Below the pieces are notes generated by a model. The model had not been told where the DNA came from. It searched no databases and saw only the letters and a program-made list of their open reading frames with translations. The position numbers were made by a program, and so were the translations under genes. Of a DNA stretch of 64,000 nt, positions 9,537-18,790 are shown one piece after another; position 1 is the stretch's first letter; every line of letters starts with the position of its first letter. This stretch comes from Hyphobacterium indicum (lineage in GTDB: Bacteria; Pseudomonadota; Alphaproteobacteria; Caulobacterales; Maricaulaceae): assembly GCF_003129605.1 (NCBI RefSeq), contig NZ_QBDX01000002.1, positions 161,501 through 225,500 on the forward strand. Reading direction: 5' to 3'.

Positions 9537-10300
9537 CCGCCCCGGCGCACGCGGCTCAGTTCGCCCGCCAGCAATTCATCCAGCATCTCGCGGTTGGCGC
9601 CCGGAACCGGACGGCCATTGATGATGAAGAAAGGTGTGCCTTCTGCGCCTATAGCGCGGCCAAGCGCATAGACCTGTTCCAGATGGGTCTGGATTTCAGG
9701 ATCGTCCATGTCTTCCTGCATCTGAGCGACATCCGCACCGGCGAGACGCGCGAAGTTCTCGATCCGGCCAGCGGGCAGGGGCCCGCTCGACTGGACCATG
9801 GCCGTATGGAAGCGCCAGTACACGTCCTCGCCCTGCCGCAAAACGGCAAGTGCGGCGCGCGCGGCAACGCGGGATTCTTCGCCCAGGATCGGATATTCCT
9901 TGAAAACAAAGCGAATCTGATCGCCATAGGCTTGGCGGGCTTCAGACACCCATTGTGAGGCGATGCGGCAATAGCCGCATTTATAGTCCATGAATTCGAC
10001 GATCACGATCGGTGCATCATCGGGCCCGATCGAGGGGTCGCGCGCATCATTGTAGAGCAGATCGGCGTTCGCGTTTATGGCCGATATCATGGCCTCGCTC
10101 TCACGCTGGCGCGCGCGCCGTTGGAGCTCGATCAGGGCTTCCTCGATGATTTCGGGATTTTCCAGAATGTAGGAGCCAACCATTTCGCGGATTTCGGCCC
10201 GTTCGGCATCGCTGAATTCGCTGCCGGACTGCGCGCTGGCCGGACTGGCAAAGGCGAACAGCGCAAAAAGACCCGTCAGAGCGGCAAAAAACGCTTTCAT
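9533..10300 (-). CDS. DsbA-family periplasmic thiol oxidoreductase
   Basis: The protein is 255 residues with a Sec signal peptide ([18 protein letters not shown], cut after ASA). An N-terminal helical region (about 28-75) resembles the DsbA_N/Com1-type domain, and a thioredoxin fold follows with the redox motif C108-G-Y-C111 inside [10 protein letters not shown]. The cis-proline loop is EGTPFFI. Alphaproteobacterial proteins of this kind oxidise or isomerise disulfides in the periplasm, and some form oligomers through the N-terminal helices. It lies downstream of the M48 protease gene on the same strand, which fits an envelope-folding pair. Confidence 0.85.
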   Translation of the reverse strand: MKAFFAALTGLFALFAFASPASAQSGSEFSDAERAEIREMVGSYILENPEIIEEALIELQRRARQRESEAMISAINANADLLYNDARDPSIGPDDAPIVIVEFMDYKCGYCRIASQWVSEARQAYGDQIRFVFKEYPILGEESRVAARAALAVLRQGEDVYWRFHTAMVQSSGPLPAGRIENFARLAGADVAQMQEDMDDPEIQTHLEQVYALGRAIGAEGTPFFIINGRPVPGANREMLDELLAGELSRVRRGG

Positions 10301-10369
10301 GAAACTTCCCCGAACTAGATGACACCCGACATTTAGCTGCCTGTGTCCGATGTGCCAATGATGCTGCTG

Positions 10370-11740
10370 TTACTCGGTGAAACCGAGGCGGCGCTGACGC
10401 TGCTGCCCCCCTGAAGGCAGGCTGGCCTGAGCCACGGCCAGCAGCTCGCTGGCGCGATACCAGTCTGGCGTGCCCGGCTCCAGCTGCGGGCGGGCGCGGG
10501 ACGCAAATTGCATGGCCCGACCGCTGTCACCCAGCGCATAGGATTGCTCGGCGATTGCCAGCTGGGCGCGAGCGGTATCCCCATTGCGCTCGTGAACGAT
10601 GGACAGCTGGTACCAGGCAAAGGAATTGTCGGGCTCGATATCCAGCGCCACGCGCAAATGCTGCTGAGCGTCTTCGAGATACATGTCATCATCCGCCGCG
10701 ATCATCGACATTGCCAGATTGATCCGCAATAGCGGGGCTTGCGGCATCAGGTCCACGGACCGCTGATGATATTGAATGGATTCCTCGGCATGACCGCTTT
10801 CAAACAACATCTGACCATAAAGCTCGAAGAAAAACGGATTGTCCGGTTCTTCCTCGATCAGCGATTCGATTTCCTCCCGCGCTTCATCCATGCGGGCATC
10901 ATGATAATAGGCTACCGACCGTGCATAGCGGGCCGGCAGGCTCTGATCCGATTCCGGATAGCGGTAGAAGACGTGTCCGGGCTCTGCCATGAAGCCATAG
11001 ATTTTCGCCTGCACGCGTTCCAGCCGTGCAATCTCTTCCGGGCTCTCGGGCTGGTCAGCATAGGGTGACCGGGCGACCGCCTCCCGCAACGATGCCACAC
11101 GCGCGGACGACAGCGGGTGAGTCCGGAAATAGGGGAAGCGCCGGGCCGGGCTGAACGCTTCCTGGTAACGGAAACGTTCGAAGAATTCCATCAACCCTGC
11201 AGCGGAAGTGCCGGTTTCCTCGAGAAAGCGGACCGCGGCTTGGTCTGCAGCGGATTCCTGCGTCCGTGTATAAGTGAAAAACTGCAATGCGCCGAATTGC
11301 TGGCTGGACGCCATCAGTGCGCCGGCCGCGCCGCCTTCGCCCGCGATTGCCGCCAGAACACCAAGGCCCAGTGTGGCGAACATCGGGATGGCCGCCTGAT
11401 TCATCGCCTCGCCAGTACGCGCCAGGTGAGCCCCGGAGATATGCCCGGTCTCATGCGCCAGAACGCCCTTGATCTGCAGCGGATCGCTTGCTTCCAGGAT
11501 CGTGCCGGTATGCATGTAGATATTCTGGCCACCGGTGACAAAGGCATTGATCGACGGGTCGGCGATAATGAACAGGCCGACATCGGTGGGCTCGAGACCT
11601 GCGACCCGCAGGAAGGGGTCAGTATAATCCCGCAGCATGATCTCGATTTCTGTATCGCGAATGAGAGATTGCGCAAGTGCGGACCCGCTGGACGCAAGAA
11701 TGGTCAGCAATCCGGTGAATAAAGCGATCAGGGCACGCAT
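10370..11740 (-). CDS. M48 family metalloprotease with C-terminal TPRs (BepA-like)
   Basis: The protein is 456 residues from the ATG at 11740, which has GAAGGAT upstream and begins a signal peptide (MRALIALFTGLLTILASSG, cut after ALA). The zinc site HETGH is at 96-100, with the downstream ESAADQAA supplying the third ligand. The second half (about 230-440) is TPR-like. BepA/YfgC relatives are periplasmic proteases and chaperones that help assemble outer-membrane proteins and remove stalled ones. A longer reading from 11809 would bury the signal peptide and is not favoured. The DsbA-like gene follows on the same strand. Confidence 0.85.
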   Translation of the reverse strand: MRALIALFTGLLTILASSGSALAQSLIRDTEIEIMLRDYTDPFLRVAGLEPTDVGLFIIADPSINAFVTGGQNIYMHTGTILEASDPLQIKGVLAHETGHISGAHLARTGEAMNQAAIPMFATLGLGVLAAIAGEGGAAGALMASSQQFGALQFFTYTRTQESAADQAAVRFLEETGTSAAGLMEFFERFRYQEAFSPARRFPYFRTHPLSSARVASLREAVARSPYADQPESPEEIARLERVQAKIYGFMAEPGHVFYRYPESDQSLPARYARSVAYYHDARMDEAREEIESLIEEEPDNPFFFELYGQMLFESGHAEESIQYHQRSVDLMPQAPLLRINLAMSMIAADDDMYLEDAQQHLRVALDIEPDNSFAWYQLSIVHERNGDTARAQLAIAEQSYALGDSGRAMQFASRARPQLEPGTPDWYRASELLAVAQASLPSGGQQRQRRLGFTE

Positions 11741-11787
11741 ACAGATATCCTTCGAACAGCCCCCGCTGAATAAAGAACCTAGCACAT

Positions 11788-11816
11788 GCAACGGATGGAC
11801 CAAGCCCATCCGTTGC
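11788..11816 (-). terminator. Stable hairpin after rne (no U-tract)
   Basis: An 11-bp perfect stem (GCAACGGATGG / CCATCCGTTGC) with a 7-base loop lies between the rne stop at 11834 and the M48 start at 11740. There is no run of T after it on the minus strand, so it may stabilise the rne 3' end or act as a weak terminator. Confidence 0.4.
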
Positions 11817-11833
11817 CCCTCACATGCAATTGA

Positions 11834-14425
11834 TCAGCCGCCGAACAGTTTGGTGCCCTTTTGCCACCAGCCTGTACGCTTCGGGCCACTGTCCTTGCCC
11901 GCATCATCAGCCGGCTTGGACGCTGACGGTGTTTCGGCCTTTTCGTCAGCTTTTGTTTCGGCTTTGGCCGCTGGCTTCTTGCGGCTGCGGGTAGCCTTGG
12001 GCTTTTCCTCCGCTTCGGGAGTCGCTGGATCAGCGGATGTATCAGCAGCGTCGGCCGCCTTTTTGCGCGGTGCCCGCTTGCGCTTTGGTTTTTCCTCGGC
12101 GGCAGGCGAATCCTCCGCAGCAGCGGCTTGCTCCACGGCAGCGTCAGGCTTCTTGCGCGGCTTGCGGCCACGCGAGGGCTTTGCCTCGGCGTCGGTCTGG
12201 GCGGCTGCCGCTTCAGGCGCGGCCACAGAATCGGAATCCGATCCCTCTGCCTTTATTGCGGCATCGGCTTTCCTGCGGCGTGTCCGGCGTTTGGGCGGTT
12301 CGGCAGCAGCTTCGCTGGCGGGCAAGGCCTCGATTTCCGCTTCCGGATCAATCACCGCCATGCCGGCAGGGGCTTCGGCGATATCGGAAGGCGCGTTTGA
12401 ATCGGGTTGTGACTCGTCATTCGGGGTGTTGCCATCTCCCCTGTTGCGGCGGCGGCCACGTCCGCCCCGTCGCCCGCGGCGGCGGCGCTTGCGAGGCTGG
12501 CCATCTTCATCCGTTTCCGGCCGGGATGCGGATTGGCTTTCGCCATCGCCTTCATCTGAATCGTCGGCGGAATCCGTCGCGGATGCATTTGCATCCGAAG
12601 CAGATCCGTCATCATCTTTCCGGCGGCGGCGACGGCTGCGTCGGCGGCGTCCGCCGCTTTCATTGCTGCTCTCATCACCGGAGTCACGCGCGCGCTCATT
12701 GCCGGCATCAACTTCGTCATCATCATCAACCGGATCGTCTTCAATAACCGGGATGTACTGCGTAACCGGAACTTCGTCGGCATCGTCCTGTGCGTTCCGT
12801 TCCCGGGTTTCCAGCACCTCGACCTTGCAGTCGGGCGGGATCAGGTCCGGGTCCGCAGCGATCAGGACACGGAACTGGTAGCGCTGCTCCAGGGCCAATA
12901 CGTGATCGCGTTTCTCGTTGAGCAGATAGAGCGCCACATCCGTTGGCAGGGAAATGCGGACCTTGCCGGCCCGGCGCCGTACGCCTTCTTCTTCCAGTGC
13001 GCGCAACGCCACCAGAGAACTGGACGACGGCGTGCGCTGATAACCCTTGCCGCCACAATGCGGGCAGGTCTGGGTCGAGCCTTCCAGGATCGAGGTGCGG
13101 CGGCGCTGCCGTGAAATCTCCATCAGGCCGAATTGCGAGATGCGGCCCATTTGCAGGCGGGCCCGGTCTTTCTTCAGCGCATCTTTCATGCGCTTTTCGA
13201 CAGCCCGGATATTCCGGTTTTCTTCCATGTCGATGAAGTCGATCACGATCAGTCCGGCCAGGTCCCGCAACCGCATCTGGCGGGCCGCCTCGTCAGCGGC
13301 TTCGAGATTGGTCTTGAGCGCGGTGTCCTCGATATTGCGTTCCTTGGTGGAGCGCCCGGAATTCACGTCAATCGCCACCAGGGCTTCGGTCTGGTGGATG
13401 ACCAGATATCCGCCGGATTTCAGCTGGGTTTCCGCATTGTAGGCGGATTCGAGCTGGTCCTCGACATGATGCCGGACGAAAAGCGGCATCGGCTCCTTGT
13501 ATTGCTGCACCTTGGAGGCATGTGAGGGCATCAGCAGCTTCATGAAGCCCTTGGCGTCCTTATAGCCTTCCTCACCCTCGACCAGAACGATCTCGACATC
13601 GCGGTCATACATGTCGCGAATGGCGCGGCGCACCAGATCGCCCTCTTCATAAACGAGGGCCGGAGCGACGGATTCCAGCGTCTTGGCACGGATATCATCC
13701 CAGACGCGGCGCAGATAATCATGATCGCGGCGGATTTCAGCCTTGGTCCGGCTGGCACCGGCAGTACGCACGATCAGCCCCATGCCTGTGGGCAGGTCGA
13801 GGCCATTGACGATGTCCTTCAGGCGCTTGCGGTCGCTGCCATTGGCAATCTTGCGGGAAATGCCGCCGCCACGGGGCGTATTCGGCATCAACACGCAATA
13901 GCGGCCGGCCAATGATAAGTAGGTCGTCAGCGCCGCGCCCTTGTTGCCGCGCTCTTCCTTGGCCACCTGGACCAACAGCACCTGACGCCGCTTGATGACT
14001 TCCTGGATCTTGTATTTGCGGAAGAAATTCCGGCGTTTCCGGGCGACGGCCTCGACTTCGACATCGGCGTCATCCTCGGCTCCGTCTTCGCCTTCCGTGC
14101 CATCGGATTCCTCGGAATCGGCCATGGCTTCCTCGACGGCCTTTTCTTCCTCGGCCTGCAAGGCAAGGCGATCCTCGTGCGGGATCTGGTAGTAATCCGG
14201 ATGGATTTCATTAAAGGCGAGGAAGCCGTGGCGATTGCCGCCATATTCGACAAAAGCCGCTTGCAGAGAGGGCTCTACGCGGGTGACTTTTGCCAGATAG
14301 ATGTTTCCGCGGATGGGTTTCTTGGCCGCGGATTCAAAATCAAACTCCTCGACGCGGGATCCTTCGACGATGGCGACGCGAGTCTCTTCCGAGTGACTCG
14401 CATCGATCAGCATTTTCTTTGACAT
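11834..14425 (-). CDS. rne: Ribonuclease E
   Basis: RNase E of 863 residues from ATG 14425, which has AGGAG at the proper distance. The S1 domain (about 38-160) is split by an acidic insertion at about 84-135 rich in Glu/Asp. Catalytic magnesium aspartates sit in VAIDVNSGRST (about 348) and IVIDFIDM (about 392), and the zinc-link is CPHCGG (about 453). From about 570 the chain is disordered, with Arg-rich blocks (RRRRSRRRRRK, RRRGRRGGRGRRR) for RNA and degradosome binding. It ends with GWWQK close to the terminus, a Gly-Trp-Trp motif that in Caulobacter RNase E binds PNPase. A further 86 residues of open frame upstream lack these features and are not counted. Confidence 0.95.
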   Translation of the reverse strand: MSKKMLIDASHSEETRVAIVEGSRVEEFDFESAAKKPIRGNIYLAKVTRVEPSLQAAFVEYGGNRHGFLAFNEIHPDYYQIPHEDRLALQAEEEKAVEEAMADSEESDGTEGEDGAEDDADVEVEAVARKRRNFFRKYKIQEVIKRRQVLLVQVAKEERGNKGAALTTYLSLAGRYCVLMPNTPRGGGISRKIANGSDRKRLKDIVNGLDLPTGMGLIVRTAGASRTKAEIRRDHDYLRRVWDDIRAKTLESVAPALVYEEGDLVRRAIRDMYDRDVEIVLVEGEEGYKDAKGFMKLLMPSHASKVQQYKEPMPLFVRHHVEDQLESAYNAETQLKSGGYLVIHQTEALVAIDVNSGRSTKERNIEDTALKTNLEAADEAARQMRLRDLAGLIVIDFIDMEENRNIRAVEKRMKDALKKDRARLQMGRISQFGLMEISRQRRRTSILEGSTQTCPHCGGKGYQRTPSSSSLVALRALEEEGVRRRAGKVRISLPTDVALYLLNEKRDHVLALEQRYQFRVLIAADPDLIPPDCKVEVLETRERNAQDDADEVPVTQYIPVIEDDPVDDDDEVDAGNERARDSGDESSNESGGRRRRSRRRRRKDDDGSASDANASATDSADDSDEGDGESQSASRPETDEDGQPRKRRRRGRRGGRGRRRNRGDGNTPNDESQPDSNAPSDIAEAPAGMAVIDPEAEIEALPASEAAAEPPKRRTRRRKADAAIKAEGSDSDSVAAPEAAAAQTDAEAKPSRGRKPRKKPDAAVEQAAAAEDSPAAEEKPKRKRAPRKKAADAADTSADPATPEAEEKPKATRSRKKPAAKAETKADEKAETPSASKPADDAGKDSGPKRTGWWQKGTKLFGG

Positions 14426-14851
14426 GCAAATTTGCTCCTGCGCGCATCCCGAAAGGGTGCGGCGGCGCGGCGCAGCGGACAGTCCCGTCTGTGTTTGATT
14501 GTAGGGGCTGGAAAATCGGCGCGACGCGCATGTTAAACTTTCCTGGTGTGAGGGCTCTTCGCAAGCGGCCTCACGGGCGTTTCGGGTCGCAGGCCTGAAC
14601 GACAGGACCTGCGGGATGAAGTGCGTTTTGGCGGATAGCCGCCTCGGCGCGTTCCGGACTGGGACCTCGGCCGGGCGGCGCAAGCGCTTCGCCCTCCGGA
14701 ACGCTTTTCAACATGCCCGAAAGCGGGGCGAATGGAAAGCGTTTGATCAGCAAGCCGGAAATCGTAATGCTGTCAACGAAACGTCAATGCAAAGCGGGTA
14801 ACACTGGAAAAAAGCCGTGCACCGAATCACGGCGTTTGCGATGGTGGTGTT
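14426..14851. other. rne/amiC divergent intergenic region and probable rne leader
   Basis: These 426 bases separate two divergent genes. On the minus strand two -35-like hexamers, TTGACG (14787-14782) and TTGACA (14776-14771), could start rne and would leave a 5' leader of roughly 320 bases. Long leaders are typical for rne, which regulates its own mRNA in E. coli. An intrinsic-terminator-like hairpin at 14806-14833 is listed separately. I see no convincing protein-coding frame. Confidence 0.4.
14806..14833 (-). terminator. Intrinsic terminator-like hairpin facing rne
   Basis: Read on the minus strand, GCCGTG / CACGGC forms a 6-bp stem with an 8-base loop and is followed directly by six T residues. 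It lies between the amiC start (14852) and the candidate rne promoter hexamers. It could stop antisense transcription coming out of amiC, end a small RNA, or attenuate rne if rne starts further upstream. Confidence 0.5.
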
Positions 14852-16072
14852 ATGGGCAGAATGTCCTCTTTCCTGATTTCGCTCCTGCTCACGGGGCTGG
14901 CCGGTTCCGCAACCGCAGCTGCCCTTGATGCGTCTGAAATCCGCCAGGTCCGCTTTGGCGGTGATGATGGCGAAACCCGCATCGTCGTGGAAATGTCGTC
15001 CGAGCTGGATTTTCGCGCCTTCACCGTGTCCGATCCGTCAATGCGGCTGGTGGTCGATCTGCCCCGCTCGGCCTGGTCGGTCGCCGGCCTCGAAACCGGC
15101 GAGGGGCTGGGCTATGGCCTCGTTGATGATTTCCGCTTTTTCGACCGTTCCGCCGATGCCTCGCGTATTGTTTTCGAACTGGACGGGCCGTCGGTGATCG
15201 TGAACCAGTTCGGCATTCCTGCGAATGCCGACAATCCGCATCACCGCCTTGTGGTCGATCTGCGCCGGGTCGAGGCCGGGCAGGCGGAGGCCGCTTCCGG
15301 TTTTCCGGAGGCCTCTGATCTCAGCCAGCTGATCGCCGAACGCGTCGAGGCTGTTTATGTTCCACCTCCCCGTGAACGCCGGGTTATCGTGCTGGATGCC
15401 GGCCATGGCGGGCACGACCCGGGCTCGCTCGGGTCAGGGGGAGCCGAGGAGGCCGATGTCACGCTGGCGGCGGCGCGCGAACTGCAGCGTCAGCTGGAGG
15501 CCACCGGGCGCTATGTCGTCTATATGACCCGCAACGACGATACCTACCCGTCCTGGGAAGAGCGCGTTGGTGTCATGGCCGAGCAGCGCGCGGACCTGTT
15601 TTTGTCCATTCACGCCGATTCTTCACCGAGTGCGCAGACGCGCGGTGCCGCCGTTTACACGCTCAATGACCGGGCCGAGAACCGGGCGCGCCAGATTGCG
15701 CGCCGGGGAGCCAACCACACAAGCCGCGCTGATGTGAACAATATTCTGGTGGAGCTGGAATTGCGCGAGAAGCGCAATCAGTCGACAGCCTTTGCCGAAG
15801 TCATGCTTCAGCACCTCGCTGAAGCCGGGCCGCTGCTGCAGAATCCGCACCGCGAAGCCAATCTCTTCGTGTTGCTCGATCCGCGAGTCCCGGCCGTGCT
15901 GCTGGAAATGGGCTTCATGACCAACCCCTCCGATCTGGCGAATATGCGCTCGGAGCGGTCGCGGTCGCGTCAGATGGCAGCCGTACTGCGCGCCATTGAT
16001 GCGTATTTCGCGCGCGATGAAGTGCGCGGCAGCAATCCTGTCCGGGCTGCGGCGTTGACTCCCATCCCCTGA
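14852..16072 (+). CDS. amiC: N-acetylmuramoyl-L-alanine amidase with AMIN domain
   Basis: The protein is 406 residues with a signal peptide (MSSFLISLLLTGLAG after a possible three-residue extension), an AMIN targeting domain (about 25-130) and a C-terminal Amidase_3 zinc domain (about 175-390). Metal and catalytic motifs are LDAGHGGHDPG, the Glu in GAEEADVTLA, LSIHADS, and LLEMGFMTN. It cleaves the amide bond between MurNAc and the stem peptide to split daughter cells. The start is ATG 14852 or ATG 14861; neither has a strong ribosome site. It is upstream of mrcA, the standard alphaproteobacterial order. Confidence 0.93.
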   Translation: MGRMSSFLISLLLTGLAGSATAAALDASEIRQVRFGGDDGETRIVVEMSSELDFRAFTVSDPSMRLVVDLPRSAWSVAGLETGEGLGYGLVDDFRFFDRSADASRIVFELDGPSVIVNQFGIPANADNPHHRLVVDLRRVEAGQAEAASGFPEASDLSQLIAERVEAVYVPPPRERRVIVLDAGHGGHDPGSLGSGGAEEADVTLAAARELQRQLEATGRYVVYMTRNDDTYPSWEERVGVMAEQRADLFLSIHADSSPSAQTRGAAVYTLNDRAENRARQIARRGANHTSRADVNNILVELELREKRNQSTAFAEVMLQHLAEAGPLLQNPHREANLFVLLDPRVPAVLLEMGFMTNPSDLANMRSERSRSRQMAAVLRAIDAYFARDEVRGSNPVRAAALTPIP

Positions 16073-16110
16073 TACACTTCAGGCGATAAACGGCTTTCGT
16101 TCAAACGCAG

Positions 16111-16141
16111 GCTTCGCCATAATGTTGACAACAGGCGAAGC
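16111..16141 (+). promoter_or_regulatory. Nested inverted repeat around a TTGACA in the mrcA upstream region
   Basis: The outer arms GCTTCGCC (16111-16118) and GGCGAAGC (16134-16141) are perfectly complementary. They enclose a second perfect palindrome, TGTTG-A-CAACA (16123-16133), that contains TTGACA, a good -35 hexamer. No T-tract follows. This could be an operator over the mrcA promoter or a hairpin at the end of amiC. Confidence 0.4.
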
Positions 16142-16167
16142 AATCTAACCGGTCTGACGGGAGCGGC

Positions 16168-18708
16168 ATGAAACTCTTTACGTGGCGAAATACTTTGCGG
16201 GCAGCCATCTGGGGCGGCGGCGCAGCTCTGGCGTTCGGGCTGATCGGCCTGATTGTGGCCGTTGTCTATGTGGCGCGAGTCTCGCAGGACTTGCCGGATT
16301 ATACCCAGCTGGCAGAATACGAGCCGCCGATCACCAGCCGGGTTCACGCCGGCGATGGCCGTCTGATCGCCGAATTTGCCCGGGAACGCCGCGTCTTTGT
16401 GCCCATCGACCGCATTCCCCCGACGCTGTCGAATGCCTTCCTCGCAGCTGAGGATGCCAATTTCTACGAGCATGGCGGGCTTGATTTTCGCGGCATTATT
16501 CGTGCCGCCATCAACAATATCGGCAATGTCATCCGGGATGACCGGCTGGAAGGGGCGTCCACCATCACCCAGCAGGTGGCAAAAAACTTCCTTCTGTCAT
16601 CCGATCAGCGCCTGGAGCGCAAGGTTCGCGAGATGATTCTGGCGCGGCGCATCGAGCGCGCCTTCGAAAAGGATGATATTCTCGAGCTCTATCTCAACGA
16701 GATCTATTTCGGCCGCCGCTCTTATGGGGTCGCCGCCGCAGCCATGAATTATTTCGGCAAGTCGCTGGACGAATTGACACTGGCCGAGAGTGCATTTCTG
16801 GCGGCCGTGGTGAATGGTCCGTCGCGGTTTCATCCGATCCGCCACCCCGAGCGTACGCTTGACCGGCGCAACTGGGTGCTTTCGCGCATGGCGATCGAGG
16901 GTTTCATCACGCAGGAAGAAGCTGAGGCCGCCGCGCAGGAGCCGATGCTGGTGATCGAGCGCTTCAGCGGCGAGGAATATCTCGCAGCGGAGTACTTTGT
17001 CGAGGAAGCCCGCCGTCAGCTGTTTGATACCTATGGCGATGATCAGCTCTATAATGGCGGCCTGTCCATCCGCACAACGCTGGACACGCGCCTTCAGCTG
17101 GCCGCCCGCAATGCGTTGCGCAACGGGCTGGAAGCCTATGACCGCCGCCATGGTTATCGCGGCCCGCTCGGTCAGATCGAGGCAGGCGAGGGCTGGGCTG
17201 GCCGTCTGGACGCGTTTGAAGGCATCCCTCCCGACATCAATGACACCTGGAGGCCGGCCGTTGTGCTGGAAGTCGGTAGTGACGCTGTCCGTATCGGCTA
17301 TCTCATCCATCCCGAGGATGACGGCAATGAAATCATCGACGCGATAGAACAGGACGAGGAAGAGGAGGCCGGTCCCGAGCCGGCTGAAGGACGGATTTCC
17401 CTGTCGGAGCTGGAATGGGCGCGCCAGTCGCTTGAAGACGGGTTGCTGGGTCCGACCATCAACAGCCCGTCGGACGTGCTGTCGGTGGGCGATGTCGTCC
17501 TTGCCGAGGAAATCCGCGATGAAGACGGTAATGCCACAGGCTTCGGCTTGCGGCAGGTGCCGGCCGTCAATGGCGGTCTTCTGGCCCTCGATCCGCACAC
17601 CGGCCGCGTGCTGGCGATGGCGGGCGGCTATTCCTTCCAGCAAAGCCAGTTCAACCGGGCGACACAGGCGCGGCGTCAGCCGGGCTCGTCTTTCAAGCCC
17701 TTCGTTTACGCCGCCGCGCTGGATAATGGCTATACGCCGGTCTCGATGATCCTGGATGCGCCCTTTGTGGCCTCCGGCGGACCGGATCTGCGTTTCTACC
17801 GTCCGCAGAATTATTCCGAACGCTTTTACGGCATGTCGACGCTCCGCCTCGGACTGGAATTGTCGCGGAATGTCATGACCGTCCGTCTGGCGCAGGAAAT
17901 GGGCATGGGCCCGATTGCCGAATATGGCGAGCGCTTCGGCATTTATGACGATCTCGAACCGGTATTGGCGATGTCGCTCGGTGCCGGCGAGACCACGCTT
18001 TGGCGTCTGGTGACCGCCTATGGCGCACTCGTGAATGGCGGTGCCCGGATTGAACCCACTATTATCGACCGGGTTCAGGACCGCAATGGCGAGTCCATTT
18101 ACGTCCATGATCCCCGCGCCAGCGATGAGTATGATGTCGAGGAGTGGCAACCGGGGATGGCGGAGCCTGAAGTTCCCGAGCTGGGCGAGGAAGTCGTCAG
18201 CCCCGTCACAGCCTATCAGATTGTGCATATTCTGGAGGGCGCGGTGCAACGCGGTACGGGCACCGCCTTACGCTCGCTTGGCCGCCCGCTCGCTGGCAAG
18301 ACCGGCACGACCAATGATTTCCGTGACGCCTGGTTTGTCGGCTTCGGGCCGGACATAGTCGTTGGCGCTTATGTCGGCTTTGATTCCCCTCAGCAAATGG
18401 GTGCGGGCGAAGCCGGTGGCCGCGTCGCGACCCCGATCGTGCGCGATTTCCTGGAAGTGGCCCTGCAGAACTACCCGGTTGCGCCGTTCCGTGTCCCCGA
18501 AGGCGTCAGCCTCGTGCCGATTGATGCGCGCACGGGCGAGCCGTCCGTTCTGGGCCGTCCGGGCACGATTCTGGAGGCTTTCCAGCCGGGTACGGAACCC
18601 AGCCGCGACGGCGGCAACCGGGAAACCGGCCTGACCTTCACCGGCAGCGCTGTTTCCGGGAACTCCGATGACGATTCCACCGATGAGGATCTCGGCGGTA
18701 TCTACTGA
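16168..18708 (+). CDS. mrcA: Penicillin-binding protein 1A, bifunctional
   Basis: This 846-residue class A PBP polymerises and crosslinks peptidoglycan. One N-terminal membrane anchor (about 12-36) is followed by a GT51 glycosyltransferase domain: AAEDANFYEHGGLDFRGI with the catalytic Glu, GASTITQQVAKN, and the LYLNEIYFG region. The transpeptidase domain has the active serine in PGSSFKPFVY, the SRN triad (LELSRNVMTV) and the KTGT triad (AGKTGTTNDFRDAWFVGF). An acidic insertion at about 390-410 (EQDEEEEAGPEP) lies between domains. It starts with ATG after GACGGGAGCGGC. Confidence 0.95.
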   Translation: MKLFTWRNTLRAAIWGGGAALAFGLIGLIVAVVYVARVSQDLPDYTQLAEYEPPITSRVHAGDGRLIAEFARERRVFVPIDRIPPTLSNAFLAAEDANFYEHGGLDFRGIIRAAINNIGNVIRDDRLEGASTITQQVAKNFLLSSDQRLERKVREMILARRIERAFEKDDILELYLNEIYFGRRSYGVAAAAMNYFGKSLDELTLAESAFLAAVVNGPSRFHPIRHPERTLDRRNWVLSRMAIEGFITQEEAEAAAQEPMLVIERFSGEEYLAAEYFVEEARRQLFDTYGDDQLYNGGLSIRTTLDTRLQLAARNALRNGLEAYDRRHGYRGPLGQIEAGEGWAGRLDAFEGIPPDINDTWRPAVVLEVGSDAVRIGYLIHPEDDGNEIIDAIEQDEEEEAGPEPAEGRISLSELEWARQSLEDGLLGPTINSPSDVLSVGDVVLAEEIRDEDGNATGFGLRQVPAVNGGLLALDPHTGRVLAMAGGYSFQQSQFNRATQARRQPGSSFKPFVYAAALDNGYTPVSMILDAPFVASGGPDLRFYRPQNYSERFYGMSTLRLGLELSRNVMTVRLAQEMGMGPIAEYGERFGIYDDLEPVLAMSLGAGETTLWRLVTAYGALVNGGARIEPTIIDRVQDRNGESIYVHDPRASDEYDVEEWQPGMAEPEVPELGEEVVSPVTAYQIVHILEGAVQRGTGTALRSLGRPLAGKTGTTNDFRDAWFVGFGPDIVVGAYVGFDSPQQMGAGEAGGRVATPIVRDFLEVALQNYPVAPFRVPEGVSLVPIDARTGEPSVLGRPGTILEAFQPGTEPSRDGGNRETGLTFTGSAVSGNSDDDSTDEDLGGIY

Positions 18709-18736
18709 CCCCGGCATCTTCAATGCAGAGGCCGTC

Positions 18737-18765
18737 TTGATAGCGCCCGCAGTCGCGGCTATCCG
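18737..18765 (+). promoter_or_regulatory. Candidate sigma70-type promoter for prfB
   Basis: TTGATA (18737-18742), a 17-base spacer and TATCCG (18760-18765) lie 25 bases before the prfB start. The -35 is good and the -10 moderate. Cotranscription from mrcA is equally possible. Confidence 0.3.
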
Positions 18766-18790
18766 GAAGTCTCGGAACAAGGAATGATCC

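Noticed and set aside
16597-18249. 550-codon minus-strand frame opposite mrcA
   Set aside because: It is antisense to a clear PBP1A, has no domain or signal features, and mirrors the codon positions of mrcA.
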